Below, one piece after another: positions 25,475 through 34,700 of a stretch of 40,969 bases of DNA. The first letter of the stretch is position 1. The number at the start of each line of letters is the position of its first letter. The notes beneath the pieces were generated by a model. It had not been told where the DNA came from, did no database searches, and saw nothing but the letters and a program-made list of their open reading frames with translations. This DNA comes from Fructobacillus tropaeoli (GTDB lineage Bacteria; Bacillota; Bacilli; Lactobacillales; Lactobacillaceae): NCBI RefSeq assembly GCF_001047135.2, contig NZ_DF968086.1, positions 1 to 40,969 on the forward strand, written 5' to 3'. The translations under genes were made by a program, and so were the position numbers.

Positions 25475-25676
25475 TTGCTCGCTCCTTTGCTTTCTCTTCA
25501 ATAATTGCCAACAGGTCCTCTGGTTTAATATCGTTTTCCGCCATCGTTTCTTGAATCAATTGATCATTAAGCGCTTGTTGTTCTTGTTTTTTAAGTGCCA
25601 ACTTTTCTTCCAATTGATCGATTTCTTTGTCGATTCGTTGTTTCTTCGACAAGGTGCGTCCTGATTTCTTTGCCAT
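25461..25676 (-). CDS. Small coiled-coil protein of the transfer operon
   Basis: A 71-residue, highly charged protein from the start at 25676 (MAKKSGRTLS), supported by GGAGG. Most of it is a predicted coiled coil (QRIDKEIDQLEEKLALKKQ). Its end overlaps the start of the ATNV-repeat gene by 14 bases, so the two are translationally coupled and may form one complex. It has no recognised family and no membrane segment. Confidence 0.8.
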   Translation of the reverse strand: MAKKSGRTLSKKQRIDKEIDQLEEKLALKKQEQQALNDQLIQETMAENDIKPEDLLAIIEEKAKERANGVD

Positions 25677-25702
25677 TTCTACCTCCAATAAATCAATAAA
25701 AA

Positions 25703-25726
25703 AAGACCCATTCTGTCTTGAGTCCT
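25703..25726 (-). terminator. Intrinsic terminator after the VirB8-like gene
   Basis: On the minus strand AGGACTC pairs with GGGTCTT (with two G-U pairs) and is followed by seven Ts. It starts two bases after the VirB8-like stop codon and lies 27 bases before the next start codon. Confidence 0.7.
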
Positions 25727-25728
25727 AC

Positions 25729-26352
25729 TTAATCTGCTATATCGTTGTTGTCATCTTTGACCGGCGCATTGTTCCGTTCCTGTTGAACATTTTGCTGGTT
25801 TTGTGTATCCGTGTTATCCGTCAATTTCTTAGGACGAATATCATTGACCTTCAATTTGCCGTTTTCGTTAACATAGGTCAATAGCAGTGTGGCCGTCTTG
25901 TGTTGGCGTACGCCAGTTGAACGATCATCTTTCTTCGTCAATGATTGGTTCACGTAATTGACCGTCACGATGGCTTGCTTTTTATCAGCGTCAATGAAAA
26001 TATCAGCACTTTCAAATTCTTGGTCCACGACAAAGCCTTTATAAACTGCATTTGTTGGCTGGTCCTCTGTTTTGACCGTGTTTTGATAGGCGTTTTTGGT
26101 CATATAATCTTGATAGCGACTACGGTTCTCACCTAAATCCTTCCGCGTATAATAAGCCATCAAAAAATTCTTTACGCTCTTTGAACTAAGGGTTGTTGAA
26201 CTCGGTGTTTTTGAGGTGCTCGTCTTTGAGCTGGGCTTATGCGAGGGCGTAATCACCGCACTGGCAAAGGCAACGCCTAAAACCAAGCCTAAGAATAAGG
26301 TACAGACCGTTTTTACCCGGGCCTTTATGTTGAGTTTCTTTTTATCTAACAT
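25729..26352 (-). CDS. VirB8/TcpC-like membrane protein of the transfer channel
   Basis: A 207-residue protein with a short basic cytoplasmic N-terminus, one membrane helix (about 15-35, TVCTLFLGLVLGVAFASAVI), a Ser/Thr-rich linker, and an outer domain (about 60-170) with alternating helix and strand typical of the NTF2-like fold of VirB8/TcpC proteins. The C-terminus is Asn/Asp/Gln-rich and probably disordered. Its place directly after the VirB4 gene supports a structural role in the channel. The fold is inferred from layout; no catalytic residues are expected. Confidence 0.7.
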   Translation of the reverse strand: MLDKKKLNIKARVKTVCTLFLGLVLGVAFASAVITPSHKPSSKTSTSKTPSSTTLSSKSVKNFLMAYYTRKDLGENRSRYQDYMTKNAYQNTVKTEDQPTNAVYKGFVVDQEFESADIFIDADKKQAIVTVNYVNQSLTKKDDRSTGVRQHKTATLLLTYVNENGKLKVNDIRPKKLTDNTDTQNQQNVQQERNNAPVKDDNNDIAD

Positions 26353-26367
26353 CGTTCTCTCTTTCTG

Positions 26368-28734
26368 TTAAGCACGAACATCAGTGTTCAGTAGCTCAAA
26401 CAACTTGGTATTCTTGGGAATTTCATTTTCAAATGGAATCATGATTCCATCAACCTGGATTAAGCCCGTTCCCTTTGGCGGACGGCCACCACAGAATTGG
26501 TTTAGTAGAACCGAATCATAGCCTAGGGTTTCTGACATCATTTGCAGGTCGGGACCTTTTTGCCGTAACAAAATCATAAACTCGGTGTTTGTTATCATCT
26601 TCTGACCCGCGTTCTTGGTCAGTAAGGTAATAATATTTTGCGTGATACCAGTTGGAATAGCACCATATTTTCGGACACGCGCCCAGAGGTTTGTAAACCA
26701 TTGGGCATTGTCGTCGGTTTCAAAATTAACTTGAATCTCGTCAAAGTAAAGCCAAGTAGTGGCCTTGTTTTGGTAAGACACGACTTGTTTCCAAATCTGG
26801 TCCAAAATAACTTTCATGGCAAAAGGCTTCATCGTGGAATCCAAACTCTTCGTGTTGAAGATAATAAAACGGTTGGACAAGTCGATATTCGTTTCATAAG
26901 CAAAAATGTTCTGCGCCCCCTTGGTATAAGGGAACATGGCATTTGACAACTCAGCCGCTGCTTCATCTTCTTGCTGGTCCAAAACATCTTGCCAATCCAT
27001 TAAGGTTGGCTTCGGATAGCGTGCATAGGTCATTTGAGTGACGCGATCAATGATTCCTCGTTCACTAGGGGTCAACGGCATAACATCTGAGAGCAAAGAG
27101 ATTAACAGGTTGGTCTTTTCCTTGTAAAGATCTAACTTACGATCTTCATTATCCAGGTCATCACGGTTGGGCAAGTCTAAAATGTTCAAGTGGTTATCGG
27201 TTCCGGTCGAAATATCCAAAATCTCAGCACCTAAAGCACGGCCAATTGGCAGATACTCGGATTCCGGGTCCACAATCACAATTCGATCATCGGGGTGGTT
27301 GAGTAGTGTGTTCAGGATTTGGTACTTAGTGGCCACTGACTTACCAGAACCAGACGAGCCTAAAATCAAACCAGATGGGGTGATTAATTCGTCTCGGTTC
27401 TTTCGATCAATGGTAATCAGATTTTTTGAGATTTGGTTTTGACCAAAGAACTCACCATGGGGACTTTGCAATTCTACGGAAGTAAAAGGTACCTGCGTTG
27501 CCACGTTGAGAGTCGTCATGTCCCGCATAAACTCTTTAGTTGGCAACTTGTCTAACACCGCGTGTCCAATAGGTAAGACTGTGTTAAAGCCTTCTTCTTG
27601 ATAGTTGTAAACACTTTCAATATTGACCCCTTGCCCTTGGCCAACTCCCTTAATATCGTTTGTAGCAGTGCGTAAATCTTCCTTACTGTCCGCCATTATC
27701 ATAATAGTAAAGGTTCCCGAAAAGAGCTTTTGCGTGTTGTCCTTGAAGTCAGCCTGCAAGGCCGCCGTGGAATCTTTAATTTCCAAGGCAGCACCCGAAA
27801 CCATGTCTTCACCAATTCCGTCTTTAAAGTTATCTTTTTGTTGTCGGCGCATATCAATCTTATTTTGCGTGGCAATCGAATTAACTTTTCGCTTGGTTTC
27901 TTGCATGTTGTAAGGTTCCGCATGGATTGAGATAACCATCTCGCGGTTCAACCTTAGTAATTCGCGAATTAATTTATCTTCCATCAGCTTTGGATAATCA
28001 TGGATATACATGATTCGGGCAAACTTATCGTTAATTTTTAAATAGCCCGACTCAATGTCCATCGTTTTAGAGGCAACCGCGTCCTTATTACTGGTAGCAA
28101 TGTCCAGGTCACGAATTGGTAGTTCGTCACCGGGGTTGGTCATGAAGTTCAAAACATGAGCCCGCTGCTTGCCATTAAGACTTTCAAAACGAAGATCAAT
28201 CCCGTTTTCTTGGAACCGTTGGGTAAAGTCCTTCGCGGCCTTGTTAATATCTTTTTCGCCCTCTTCAGCATTCCTTGAATCGGCGGACAATGTAATATAA
28301 CGACGTACTTGGAACTCGTTTTCAGAGGTCGTAAACTTTTGCGCCATAATTTGATTGATCTCGGAACGATAAATATCATTTTCATCACCAGTCAAGGGCA
28401 TTAGTAAGTTTTGAATGGCTCGTTCCCCGACCCGTTCGTTGACAACCGTTAGTTCAAAAGCGTCATGATGATCTAAAGAGTTCAGCGCTTTGGCATAAGA
28501 CAAAACAACACCATCTTGTTGGGTCTCACCGGCAGCTTCATAAGCCACATCGTTTAGTCGGTATTGACGTGAAAATTGATTTTCAGCCACTTTAATCAAG
28601 CCATTATCATAAAGCCGTTCAAAACGTAAGGTATCTTGGGTGCTGGGCTTTAATTTTTCAAGCCGTGCCTTTTTTCGAGATTCTCTCGCGGATAAGCGAG
28701 GCTTATTTTGTTTCTTTTTCTTTTTAGTAAACAC
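26368..28734 (-). CDS. trsE: VirB4/TrsE-type conjugation ATPase
   Basis: The energising ATPase of the secretion channel (788 residues). Walker A GSSGSGKS is at 459-466 and Walker B LYFDE at 662-666, with the arginine-containing VRKYGAIPTGITQN motif behind it. The N-terminal half is the CagE/TrbE/VirB4-type domain, preceded by a very basic 30-residue leader. The start is GTG at 28734, supported by AAGGAAGG eight bases upstream. It follows the VirB3/PrgI-like gene by two bases, as in most Gram-positive systems, and is anchored at the membrane through that partner. Confidence 0.95.
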   Translation of the reverse strand: MFTKKKKKQNKPRLSARESRKKARLEKLKPSTQDTLRFERLYDNGLIKVAENQFSRQYRLNDVAYEAAGETQQDGVVLSYAKALNSLDHHDAFELTVVNERVGERAIQNLLMPLTGDENDIYRSEINQIMAQKFTTSENEFQVRRYITLSADSRNAEEGEKDINKAAKDFTQRFQENGIDLRFESLNGKQRAHVLNFMTNPGDELPIRDLDIATSNKDAVASKTMDIESGYLKINDKFARIMYIHDYPKLMEDKLIRELLRLNREMVISIHAEPYNMQETKRKVNSIATQNKIDMRRQQKDNFKDGIGEDMVSGAALEIKDSTAALQADFKDNTQKLFSGTFTIMIMADSKEDLRTATNDIKGVGQGQGVNIESVYNYQEEGFNTVLPIGHAVLDKLPTKEFMRDMTTLNVATQVPFTSVELQSPHGEFFGQNQISKNLITIDRKNRDELITPSGLILGSSGSGKSVATKYQILNTLLNHPDDRIVIVDPESEYLPIGRALGAEILDISTGTDNHLNILDLPNRDDLDNEDRKLDLYKEKTNLLISLLSDVMPLTPSERGIIDRVTQMTYARYPKPTLMDWQDVLDQQEDEAAAELSNAMFPYTKGAQNIFAYETNIDLSNRFIIFNTKSLDSTMKPFAMKVILDQIWKQVVSYQNKATTWLYFDEIQVNFETDDNAQWFTNLWARVRKYGAIPTGITQNIITLLTKNAGQKMITNTEFMILLRQKGPDLQMMSETLGYDSVLLNQFCGGRPPKGTGLIQVDGIMIPFENEIPKNTKLFELLNTDVRA

Positions 28735-28736
28735 GA

Positions 28737-29048
28737 TTAATTCCTTCCTTTATTTTTTTCAGTTGATCGAAAGCGACGTTCTTTGACGATGAAGTAAAAG
28801 TCCAAACTTCGTTTAATTTTGGGCCAATAGCCAACCCATTTCAGCATGATGGGCAATAAGAAGAAGGTGGCCAAAATAAAGGCGGTGAAGTGTCGCAGCA
28901 GTGGTGGAACAAAGATTTCGACAACGACGATGGCCGCACAAATTGGCAAGGCCTTAAGTCCTAATTTAAATTGTTGATTGGTGACTAAACCATTAAACAT
29001 ACGTGTCTCATATTTCGATAAGTCAGTATAAAATTCACTTTGGGCCAT
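28737..29048 (-). CDS. PrgI/VirB3-like membrane protein (TrsD position)
   Basis: A 103-residue protein with two close hydrophobic helices (about 32-70) and a basic C-terminal tail. Size, topology and position immediately before the VirB4 gene are those of PrgI/VirB3-type channel proteins of Gram-positive conjugation systems. It overlaps neither neighbour but is separated from each by two bases. The start has AGGAG upstream. Confidence 0.82.
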   Translation of the reverse strand: MAQSEFYTDLSKYETRMFNGLVTNQQFKLGLKALPICAAIVVVEIFVPPLLRHFTAFILATFFLLPIMLKWVGYWPKIKRSLDFYFIVKERRFRSTEKNKGRN

Positions 29049-29050
29049 GA

Positions 29051-29854
29051 TTAAACTCCTAACAGTCGGCGACTAAGATTTTGTGAACCAATGATGACAA
29101 AGACGACGGCAATCAATTTCAAAAATGCCCCCATCGCCACCGGAACCCATTCACCAAAAGTAACGGTTTCCGAAAGGCTATCATCTGAGAGAAACATTGG
29201 GTAAAGCTTCAAGACGATGATTAAGACCACACTCTGCAAAGAGATGGCCATAATTTGTTTCCAGAAGTTGATGACCACCGACTTGAAGTCCGTCGTCATA
29301 CCCAGTGAAACAATAATCGGCGAGATAGCCTTGAAAATACAAAGGGTAATGAAACGCAAGAAAATCAGGATCTTCGCCAACAAACCAATACCCACAAAGG
29401 CACAAGTATGCAGGGCGAAAATCGTATAGAACAAAGGTTTTTGTGCCCAGTTCATTTTCACCTTCGACGCTTGGAACAAGGCATTTTCTTCGGGACCATT
29501 GTGGCCAGATAAACCACCGGTGGTGGCCACATTCTTACCAATCACATTTGTAACCCAAAGCACTGCGTCAATGATTTGAGAAGCCAACATGATGGCGAGA
29601 AAAGTTAGGACATACTTGAGCGCCATTTGCATCATGATTTCTGAGTCAATGGGTGTCCCCTGTGTTTCGCGAAAACGCTCACTAGTCTTGGTGAACTCGA
29701 CTAAAAAACAGACACCTAAAATTGCCAAGGCAATTGGAATCATTGAGTGGACGATGGCTTGGACCCAATCATTGGTATTCGAGTTATATTCGGCCATCGA
29801 CGAGGTCAAATTATTTAACTCATCTTTACTGATGGTTGATTTAAATAAAAACAT
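29051..29854 (-). CDS. VirB6/TrbL-like polytopic membrane protein (TrsL position)
   Basis: A 267-residue protein with about six hydrophobic segments and a mostly helical layout. Gram-positive VirB6-like proteins of this size (TrsL of pSK41/pMRC01) form the inner-membrane part of the DNA channel. The region LTTDFKSVVINFWKQIMAISL-like near the middle is typical of the conserved C-terminal half of the family. It precedes the VirB3 and VirB4 genes and follows the pilin-like gene after a hairpin. Confidence 0.8.
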   Translation of the reverse strand: MFLFKSTISKDELNNLTSSMAEYNSNTNDWVQAIVHSMIPIALAILGVCFLVEFTKTSERFRETQGTPIDSEIMMQMALKYVLTFLAIMLASQIIDAVLWVTNVIGKNVATTGGLSGHNGPEENALFQASKVKMNWAQKPLFYTIFALHTCAFVGIGLLAKILIFLRFITLCIFKAISPIIVSLGMTTDFKSVVINFWKQIMAISLQSVVLIIVLKLYPMFLSDDSLSETVTFGEWVPVAMGAFLKLIAVVFVIIGSQNLSRRLLGV

Positions 29855-29885
29855 ACATTCTCATTCCTTTCTTCATGCTTATGTA

Positions 29886-29907
29886 GCACGGGCCTCTCAC
29901 CCCGTGC
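29886..29907. promoter_or_regulatory. GC-rich hairpin between the VirB2-like and VirB6-like genes
   Basis: GCACGGG and CCCGTGC form a perfect 7-bp GC-rich stem with an 8-base loop. There is no T-run behind it on the minus strand, so it is more likely an RNA stabiliser or processing point that lets the short upstream gene be expressed more than the rest, or a partial attenuator. Confidence 0.6.
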
Positions 29908-29941
29908 GGGTTTTAAGGAACCGTCCTGTATCTTGTATGTG

Positions 29942-30169
29942 TTAGAAACTAATGGTACTGAGTGTGGCAATGATACTTGCCGTCACCCCTGTTGAGATAG
30001 CGGCCATGACCCCTCCGTTGATCATGCCCTTCAAGCCAGAATCAATCTTGTTGGGATCGTCATTCTTGTTTCCTTCGGACCATTTTTGGTAACCAAAGAG
30101 CACTCCGGCCAATCCAATAACAACCAAGACACTTCCAGTAATTCCAATTAAACGTGTAACAAGTTCCAT
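29942..30169 (-). CDS. VirB2-like small membrane protein, first gene of the channel operon
   Basis: A 75-residue protein with two hydrophobic helices (about 5-25 and 50-72) around a short polar loop (KWSEGNKNDDPNKIDSG). This hairpin topology and its place at the head of the channel genes match VirB2/pilin-like proteins (TrsC/Maff2-like small subunits) of Gram-positive type IV systems. No signal peptidase site is evident. Upstream lies a terminator rather than a clear promoter. Confidence 0.7.
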   Translation of the reverse strand: MELVTRLIGITGSVLVVIGLAGVLFGYQKWSEGNKNDDPNKIDSGLKGMINGGVMAAISTGVTASIIATLSTISF

Positions 30170-30198
30170 GAGTTAAAACTCTCTTTCTTTTCAAATAA

Positions 30199-30229
30199 AA
30201 AAGCAACGAATAATTTATTCGTTGCTTTT
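30199..30229. terminator. Strong terminator/attenuator upstream of the channel operon
   Basis: AAAAGCAACGAATAA and its exact complement form a 15-bp perfect stem, flanked by A/T runs that would serve both strands. It lies only 30 bases before the first channel gene, so transcription into the operon must either start inside this gap or pass through the hairpin. Confidence 0.88.
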
Positions 30230-30388
30230 GGTAATATTGCTAAATTCGCTGAGTAAGGATTGCCGACTCAGCTCGACAGATCCTTTCCTTTTGAAATCAT
30301 TTCGAATAATATGGTTATTCCAACTAGTACCAATATTTTTCTTAATATTAAAACACCATGTCAAGAATATTTCCTCGGTTGATGGCAT
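30215..30388 (-). CDS. Possible 57-residue ORF ending in the operon-head terminator
   Basis: A minus-strand frame (MPSTEEIFLTWCFNIKKN and on) whose stop codon lies within the terminator stem, the usual distance for a real gene end. It has no clear ribosome binding site. The sequence before it, in another frame, reads like a Gln-rich protein tail interrupted by stops, so this is more likely debris of a decayed gene. Confidence 0.25.
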   Translation of the reverse strand: MPSTEEIFLTWCFNIKKNIGTSWNNHIIRNDFKRKGSVELSRQSLLSEFSNITKSNE

Positions 30389-30610
30389 GCTCGTCGGGCT
30401 GATTGTTAAACAGCTTCGACTGGCTTTACGGTTGAAACTGTCTGTTCCTGCTTTGACTGTTCAGCTAGTCCCGCTGATTGCGGTGTTTTCTGAAATTACG
30501 TTTACTTTTGAAATGCGTCACTCATAGAATCTTTTTGCAAAACAGTTAATGCCAAGATATATTGAATAATAACTAAAATATCGACGAGAATACATGTAAG
30601 GAGAAATCTA
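30230..30610. other. Junction between the channel operon and the plus-strand gene
   Basis: Apart from the weak 57-residue ORF, this stretch holds no supported gene. It contains a perfect 7-bp inverted repeat GCTGAGT/ACTCAGC (30248-30254 and 30266-30272), possibly an operator, and at its right end the promoter of the plus-strand membrane protein. It is the only divergent gene junction in the window and the natural place for control of transfer genes. Confidence 0.5.
30535..30563 (+). promoter_or_regulatory. Promoter of the plus-strand membrane protein gene
   Basis: TTGCAA (30535-30540) and TATATT (30558-30563) with a 17-bp spacer, about 47 bases before the ATG at 30611, which has AAGGAG just upstream. 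Confidence 0.65.
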
Positions 30611-31492
30611 ATGTCACTTATTTATAGTATATTTAAGGACCTTTCAGAATGGACAGAAAAACGCATCAGAATTTCTTGGTGGACTTTAACCAACGCAATC
30701 CTATACGTCACTGCCTTCAATTTATTAAATCTTGGACAGGCCGTTCATAATAATTTATCAGTAAAGGGAATACCATTTCTTCCTCTATTCAATCAAATGA
30801 CAATAATTATTATTGCTCACATGCCTTCGATTCTTTTTTGGATGATTATTGGAATATTATTTACAATATTTTGTATGGAAGTAACCACCCGTTTACCAAT
30901 TAAAAGATCATTGTATGCCGATGTAGATCATCAACCGTCACGCGACTGGTCAGTAACTTTTGGAGTTAGTCCTATTTTAAGTATTGTCAGAATACTGATT
31001 TATAACTTTTGGACGATTTATTTCTTGATATCTACTTTATACGGAAACACTTTTCAAAACGAACGACAATTCATTGTTACTGACACTGTAACTTTATGTG
31101 AGAACGTGTTGTTTTGGGGAAACCTATTTTTAACAATTTTTTTATTACTACAGGCTATTTATTCAAGAAGTATTAAATATCCAGGGATTACACCAATATT
31201 TTCTGGCACTTACTTACGCTACTATAATTCAATTTGTTCATTTACCTACATGCCCGATGAATCACAAAAAAAGGAAATAGGAATTTTAAAATATATTATT
31301 CCCGTATCAGGTGTTGCTTTTTACATTGTATATGAAGCAACTATTGAACAAAAGCTACTCGATAAAGACAATCTTGTTTACAAGAAAGTATTGCCAGACA
31401 AAGTAGCATATCACAGAATATGTTCTTACAATTCATTATCTGAGGCTAAAATTCACTACGATTATCTCGATCAAAAATATAGCAAATCTTGA
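30611..31492 (+). CDS. Polytopic membrane protein of unknown function, the only large plus-strand gene
   Basis: A 293-residue protein with four to six hydrophobic segments (about 18-40, 66-90, 118-140 and 165-182, with a weaker one near 228-245) and a soluble C-terminal part. It has its own promoter and a good ribosome binding site (AAGGAG). Codon use is AT-rich compared with the transfer genes, which suggests separate acquisition. I do not recognise the family. Lying head to head with the channel operon, it could be an entry-exclusion protein, a regulator or an immunity protein; none of these is shown by the sequence. Confidence 0.85.
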   Translation: MSLIYSIFKDLSEWTEKRIRISWWTLTNAILYVTAFNLLNLGQAVHNNLSVKGIPFLPLFNQMTIIIIAHMPSILFWMIIGILFTIFCMEVTTRLPIKRSLYADVDHQPSRDWSVTFGVSPILSIVRILIYNFWTIYFLISTLYGNTFQNERQFIVTDTVTLCENVLFWGNLFLTIFLLLQAIYSRSIKYPGITPIFSGTYLRYYNSICSFTYMPDESQKKEIGILKYIIPVSGVAFYIVYEATIEQKLLDKDNLVYKKVLPDKVAYHRICSYNSLSEAKIHYDYLDQKYSKS

Positions 31493-31640
31493 GATAGCAC
31501 CAAATTCCTGTCCAAATAGATAGAAACAGAGCAAACATACCGAATAAATAGATTCTCCAGTTAATTAGGCACAAGGCAAGGAATGCTAACATCAACATCA
31601 ATAATAACAATCCCCTAGCTGCTAACTTTTCACTTTTCAT
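31446..31640 (-). CDS. Small membrane protein convergent with the plus-strand gene
   Basis: A 64-residue protein with two hydrophobic segments (about 8-25 and 28-50). Its 3' end overlaps the end of the plus-strand membrane gene by 47 bases in antisense. An AAAGG lies about ten bases upstream of the ATG. It is the last gene before the adhesin in the minus-strand order and has no recognised family. It might be real or a chance hydrophobic frame; the ribosome binding site favours real. Confidence 0.5.
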   Translation of the reverse strand: MKSEKLAARGLLLLMLMLAFLALCLINWRIYLFGMFALFLSIWTGIWCYLKICYIFDRDNRSEF

Positions 31641-31710
31641 CTATCTTTTACCTTTCCTACTTCGGTCGATTTTTACTGCACATTTAATTTAAATCGACGG
31701 CTAAGACCAA

Positions 31711-34700
31711 TTAAGCAGTTTTGTTAGCCGTTGCCAAACGTGCCTTCTTGCGCTTCAATTGTTTAACCTTGGCAAAGTTACCTGAGACAAAGATAGCCCC
31801 CGCGGTAGCCGTTGCCAATGCCAGCAACGTAACCTTCTGGTTAGAATTCTTCTTTCCCGTTGATGGAAGAGCAGTGCTACGTGTTGACTTTGTAGCTGTG
31901 GCTGGCGTTGAGTAAGTAGACTTACCTGTTTGGCTCACAGATTCGGTTGCTGGCGCTGTTTGTTGCTCAGCTGCCGGTTGCACCGAGGTCTTGACTTGCG
32001 TCGCTTCTGCTGGCTTAGCAGTTGGCTCTTGTTGCTGTTGCTGCTGCTGTTGACTGTTATTGTTGGTGATTTGAGGCGTATTCGTGATGGTTGCCCCTTC
32101 CTGATGTTGGCTGCCGCCTGTCTGATGAACATCACCACCGTTCTGAGTCGCATTTGGACCAGTTTGGCTTTGCTCGGTCTTTTGATCACCAACAGTTTGT
32201 TGAACATTGCCCCCGTTCTGGGTTGTCGTTGGCCCATCTAACTTTTGACTAGCACCAGTTTGTGTTACCGTTTGATCACCATGCACTTGTTGCTGGTTTT
32301 CTTCTTGCTGCTGCTGGTTATTGTTGGAAATTTGCGGGTTGTTGCTAATCGCTGGGTTTGACTGAGAGTTTGAACTCGACTGGTTGTTAACGACTGGGTT
32401 AGCTGTGGCATTCGACTGGTTATTATTCGTAATGTTAATAACCGGTTGATTATTGCCCCCACCGTTGCAGCTCTTCGTGTCTTCTGACTTATCAAACAAG
32501 AACAACTTTGACAGGTAAACATTCCCCGTGCCTTCATCAATCTTAGAAACCGGTACCGTCATCTTCTTTAGCGGAGTGGACTGTCCCTTTTCCGTAACTG
32601 TAAAGACATAAGCCGTCTTGTCCGCGTTTAGTTCAATATGAACATAAAGCGGATCAATATGCTGGTAGCCTTCTGGTGCATTTTCTTCCCACAATTCGTA
32701 ATCCCCGTAAGATATATTGTCAAATTTGTAGTAGCCATCGTAACCATTTGCGTCTGTATGAGTTGTGACCGTTTGCTTCTCACCCTTGGTACCATTAATT
32801 GGAATCAAAGAAAGCTGAATCCCATCATAGCCTGACTGAGACTTACCACTTGGCGACTGGGTATACTTGAAACCATCAAAGGAGAAGTTAATCACTTGTT
32901 CTTTCGACGTTTCCTCGTTGGTTACAACCGGTGTGTACTCGTCTTGATAATTGATTGAGAACTTGTACTGTTCCTTATCCTTTTGGTAGCCTTCAGGCGC
33001 CTTGGTTTCTTTCCAGTAGTAGTCACCCAAGGCCAAATGCTTAACACCAGCTTGGTTCAAATCTTCATCAATTCGCAGGGTCACGTTGTCACGACTAACC
33101 TTCTTACCAACGGTTACTTCAGGAACAGGTTGTCCTGCTTCGCTCCACTTAACCGGCGTTCCGTCAGCGTGGTACAGAGTGTATTCTGCACCAGCAAAGG
33201 TTGCCCGTCCTTGTGTCTTGTCACCAGTCTGCTTATCTTGCTTGATAACAGACGTGGATCCAGTAACTTCCTGGTTCGTATCACGAGCCAAATCAGCCAC
33301 CAAAGCAACCGTTTGGCCAACATACTTCAATGTCACCTTCTGTGGCTTACAGGTCTTCACAAAGCCCTTTGAAGCCTTGCTTTCGGTGACGACATAATCA
33401 CCAAGTGGCAGGTTAGCGTCGGTTTCAGCGTGTCCATTTTCATCAGTGGTGATATGGGCCACAACCTTGCCTAGTTCGTTGTTTTCGTGAACATCAAATT
33501 CGTTTCCGGCAAGAGAATAATTACCATTCCAGAGCTTCTTGTCTGATTCTTTTCCAGACTTGTCAACGACAATCTTGCCCTTAACTTCTTGATTAGTACC
33601 ATCTGTCAAAGAAAGAACAACTTGCTTATCTTGTCCAGCATAAGTAATATCAACAGTCTTTGGTTCAAAGGTCTTCACAAAGCACTTTGAGGCCTGAACT
33701 TCTTCAACCACATAAGTCCCGAGTGGCAAATCTTCTCGTGTATGGGCATAACCATTTGCGTCAGTCGTTACTTCATCAACAACTTCACCATTGATGTCAC
33801 CCTTATGAATCTTAAAGACGTTGCCTGCCAGTGAGTAATTATCATTCCACATCTGGGTACCGGTTTCAGCACCGGTCTTTTGAATGGTAATGCCACCCGT
33901 GACTTCTTTGTTGGTTTCAAAAGCCGTATCAAAGACAACCGGAGTTTGTTGGCCGTTGTAAGCCAATTCGACCTTCTGTGGGGTTGCCGTCTTGGCAAAT
34001 CCCTCAGAGGCCTTCGTTTCGACAACTGTATACTTACCCAACTTCAAGTCAGACTTTGAGTAAGCTTTTCCAGAAGAGTCCGTTGTCACATGATCAACGA
34101 CGTTGTTTTGCTCGTCTAAGATGTCAAACTCATTACCAGCCAATGTGTAGTGTTCATTGATCATGTTCTTGCCTGACTTTTCGCCAGACTTATCAATAAT
34201 CAACTGACCCTTCACTTCCTGGTTAGTTCCGCCCGTTGAAGCGATCACGATTGACAACTCTTGACCAGCATAAGTGATGTCAACGTCTTGCGGAATGAAG
34301 GTTTTCAAAAATCCTTGAGAAGCTTGCTTTTCTTCCACTACATAATGTCCAAGTGGAAGATCCGTCTTCGTTTCAGCATAACCATTTGCGTCTGTTGAAA
34401 CTTCAGCGACTACTTCGCCATTGATGTCGCCCTTATGAACAACAAAAACATTATCCTTCAAAGAGTAGTTACCATTCCAAGGGGTCTTCCCTGATTCGGC
34501 ACCTTCCTTATGAATCTTAATCCCGCCCGTCACTTCTTTGTTCGTTTCAAAGGCCGTATCAAATACTACTGGTATATCTTGCCCGTTGTATTTCAACTGC
34601 ACATCTTTAGGGGCTGCAGTCTTGGCGAATCCTTCCGAGGCCTTCGTTTCAACAATCGTGTACTTCCCCAATGGCAAGTCTTTTGAAGCCGCCTTACCAT

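Noticed and set aside
30222..30527. A 101-codon plus-strand open frame in the junction region
   Set aside because: It begins inside the terminator hairpin, has no ribosome binding site and its product looks like random hydrophobic sequence; the real plus-strand gene begins at 30611.
32026..32060. CAG/CAA-type run in the adhesin gene resembling a phase-variation tract
   Set aside because: The unit is a triplet encoding glutamine, so changes in length keep the frame and would not switch the gene off.
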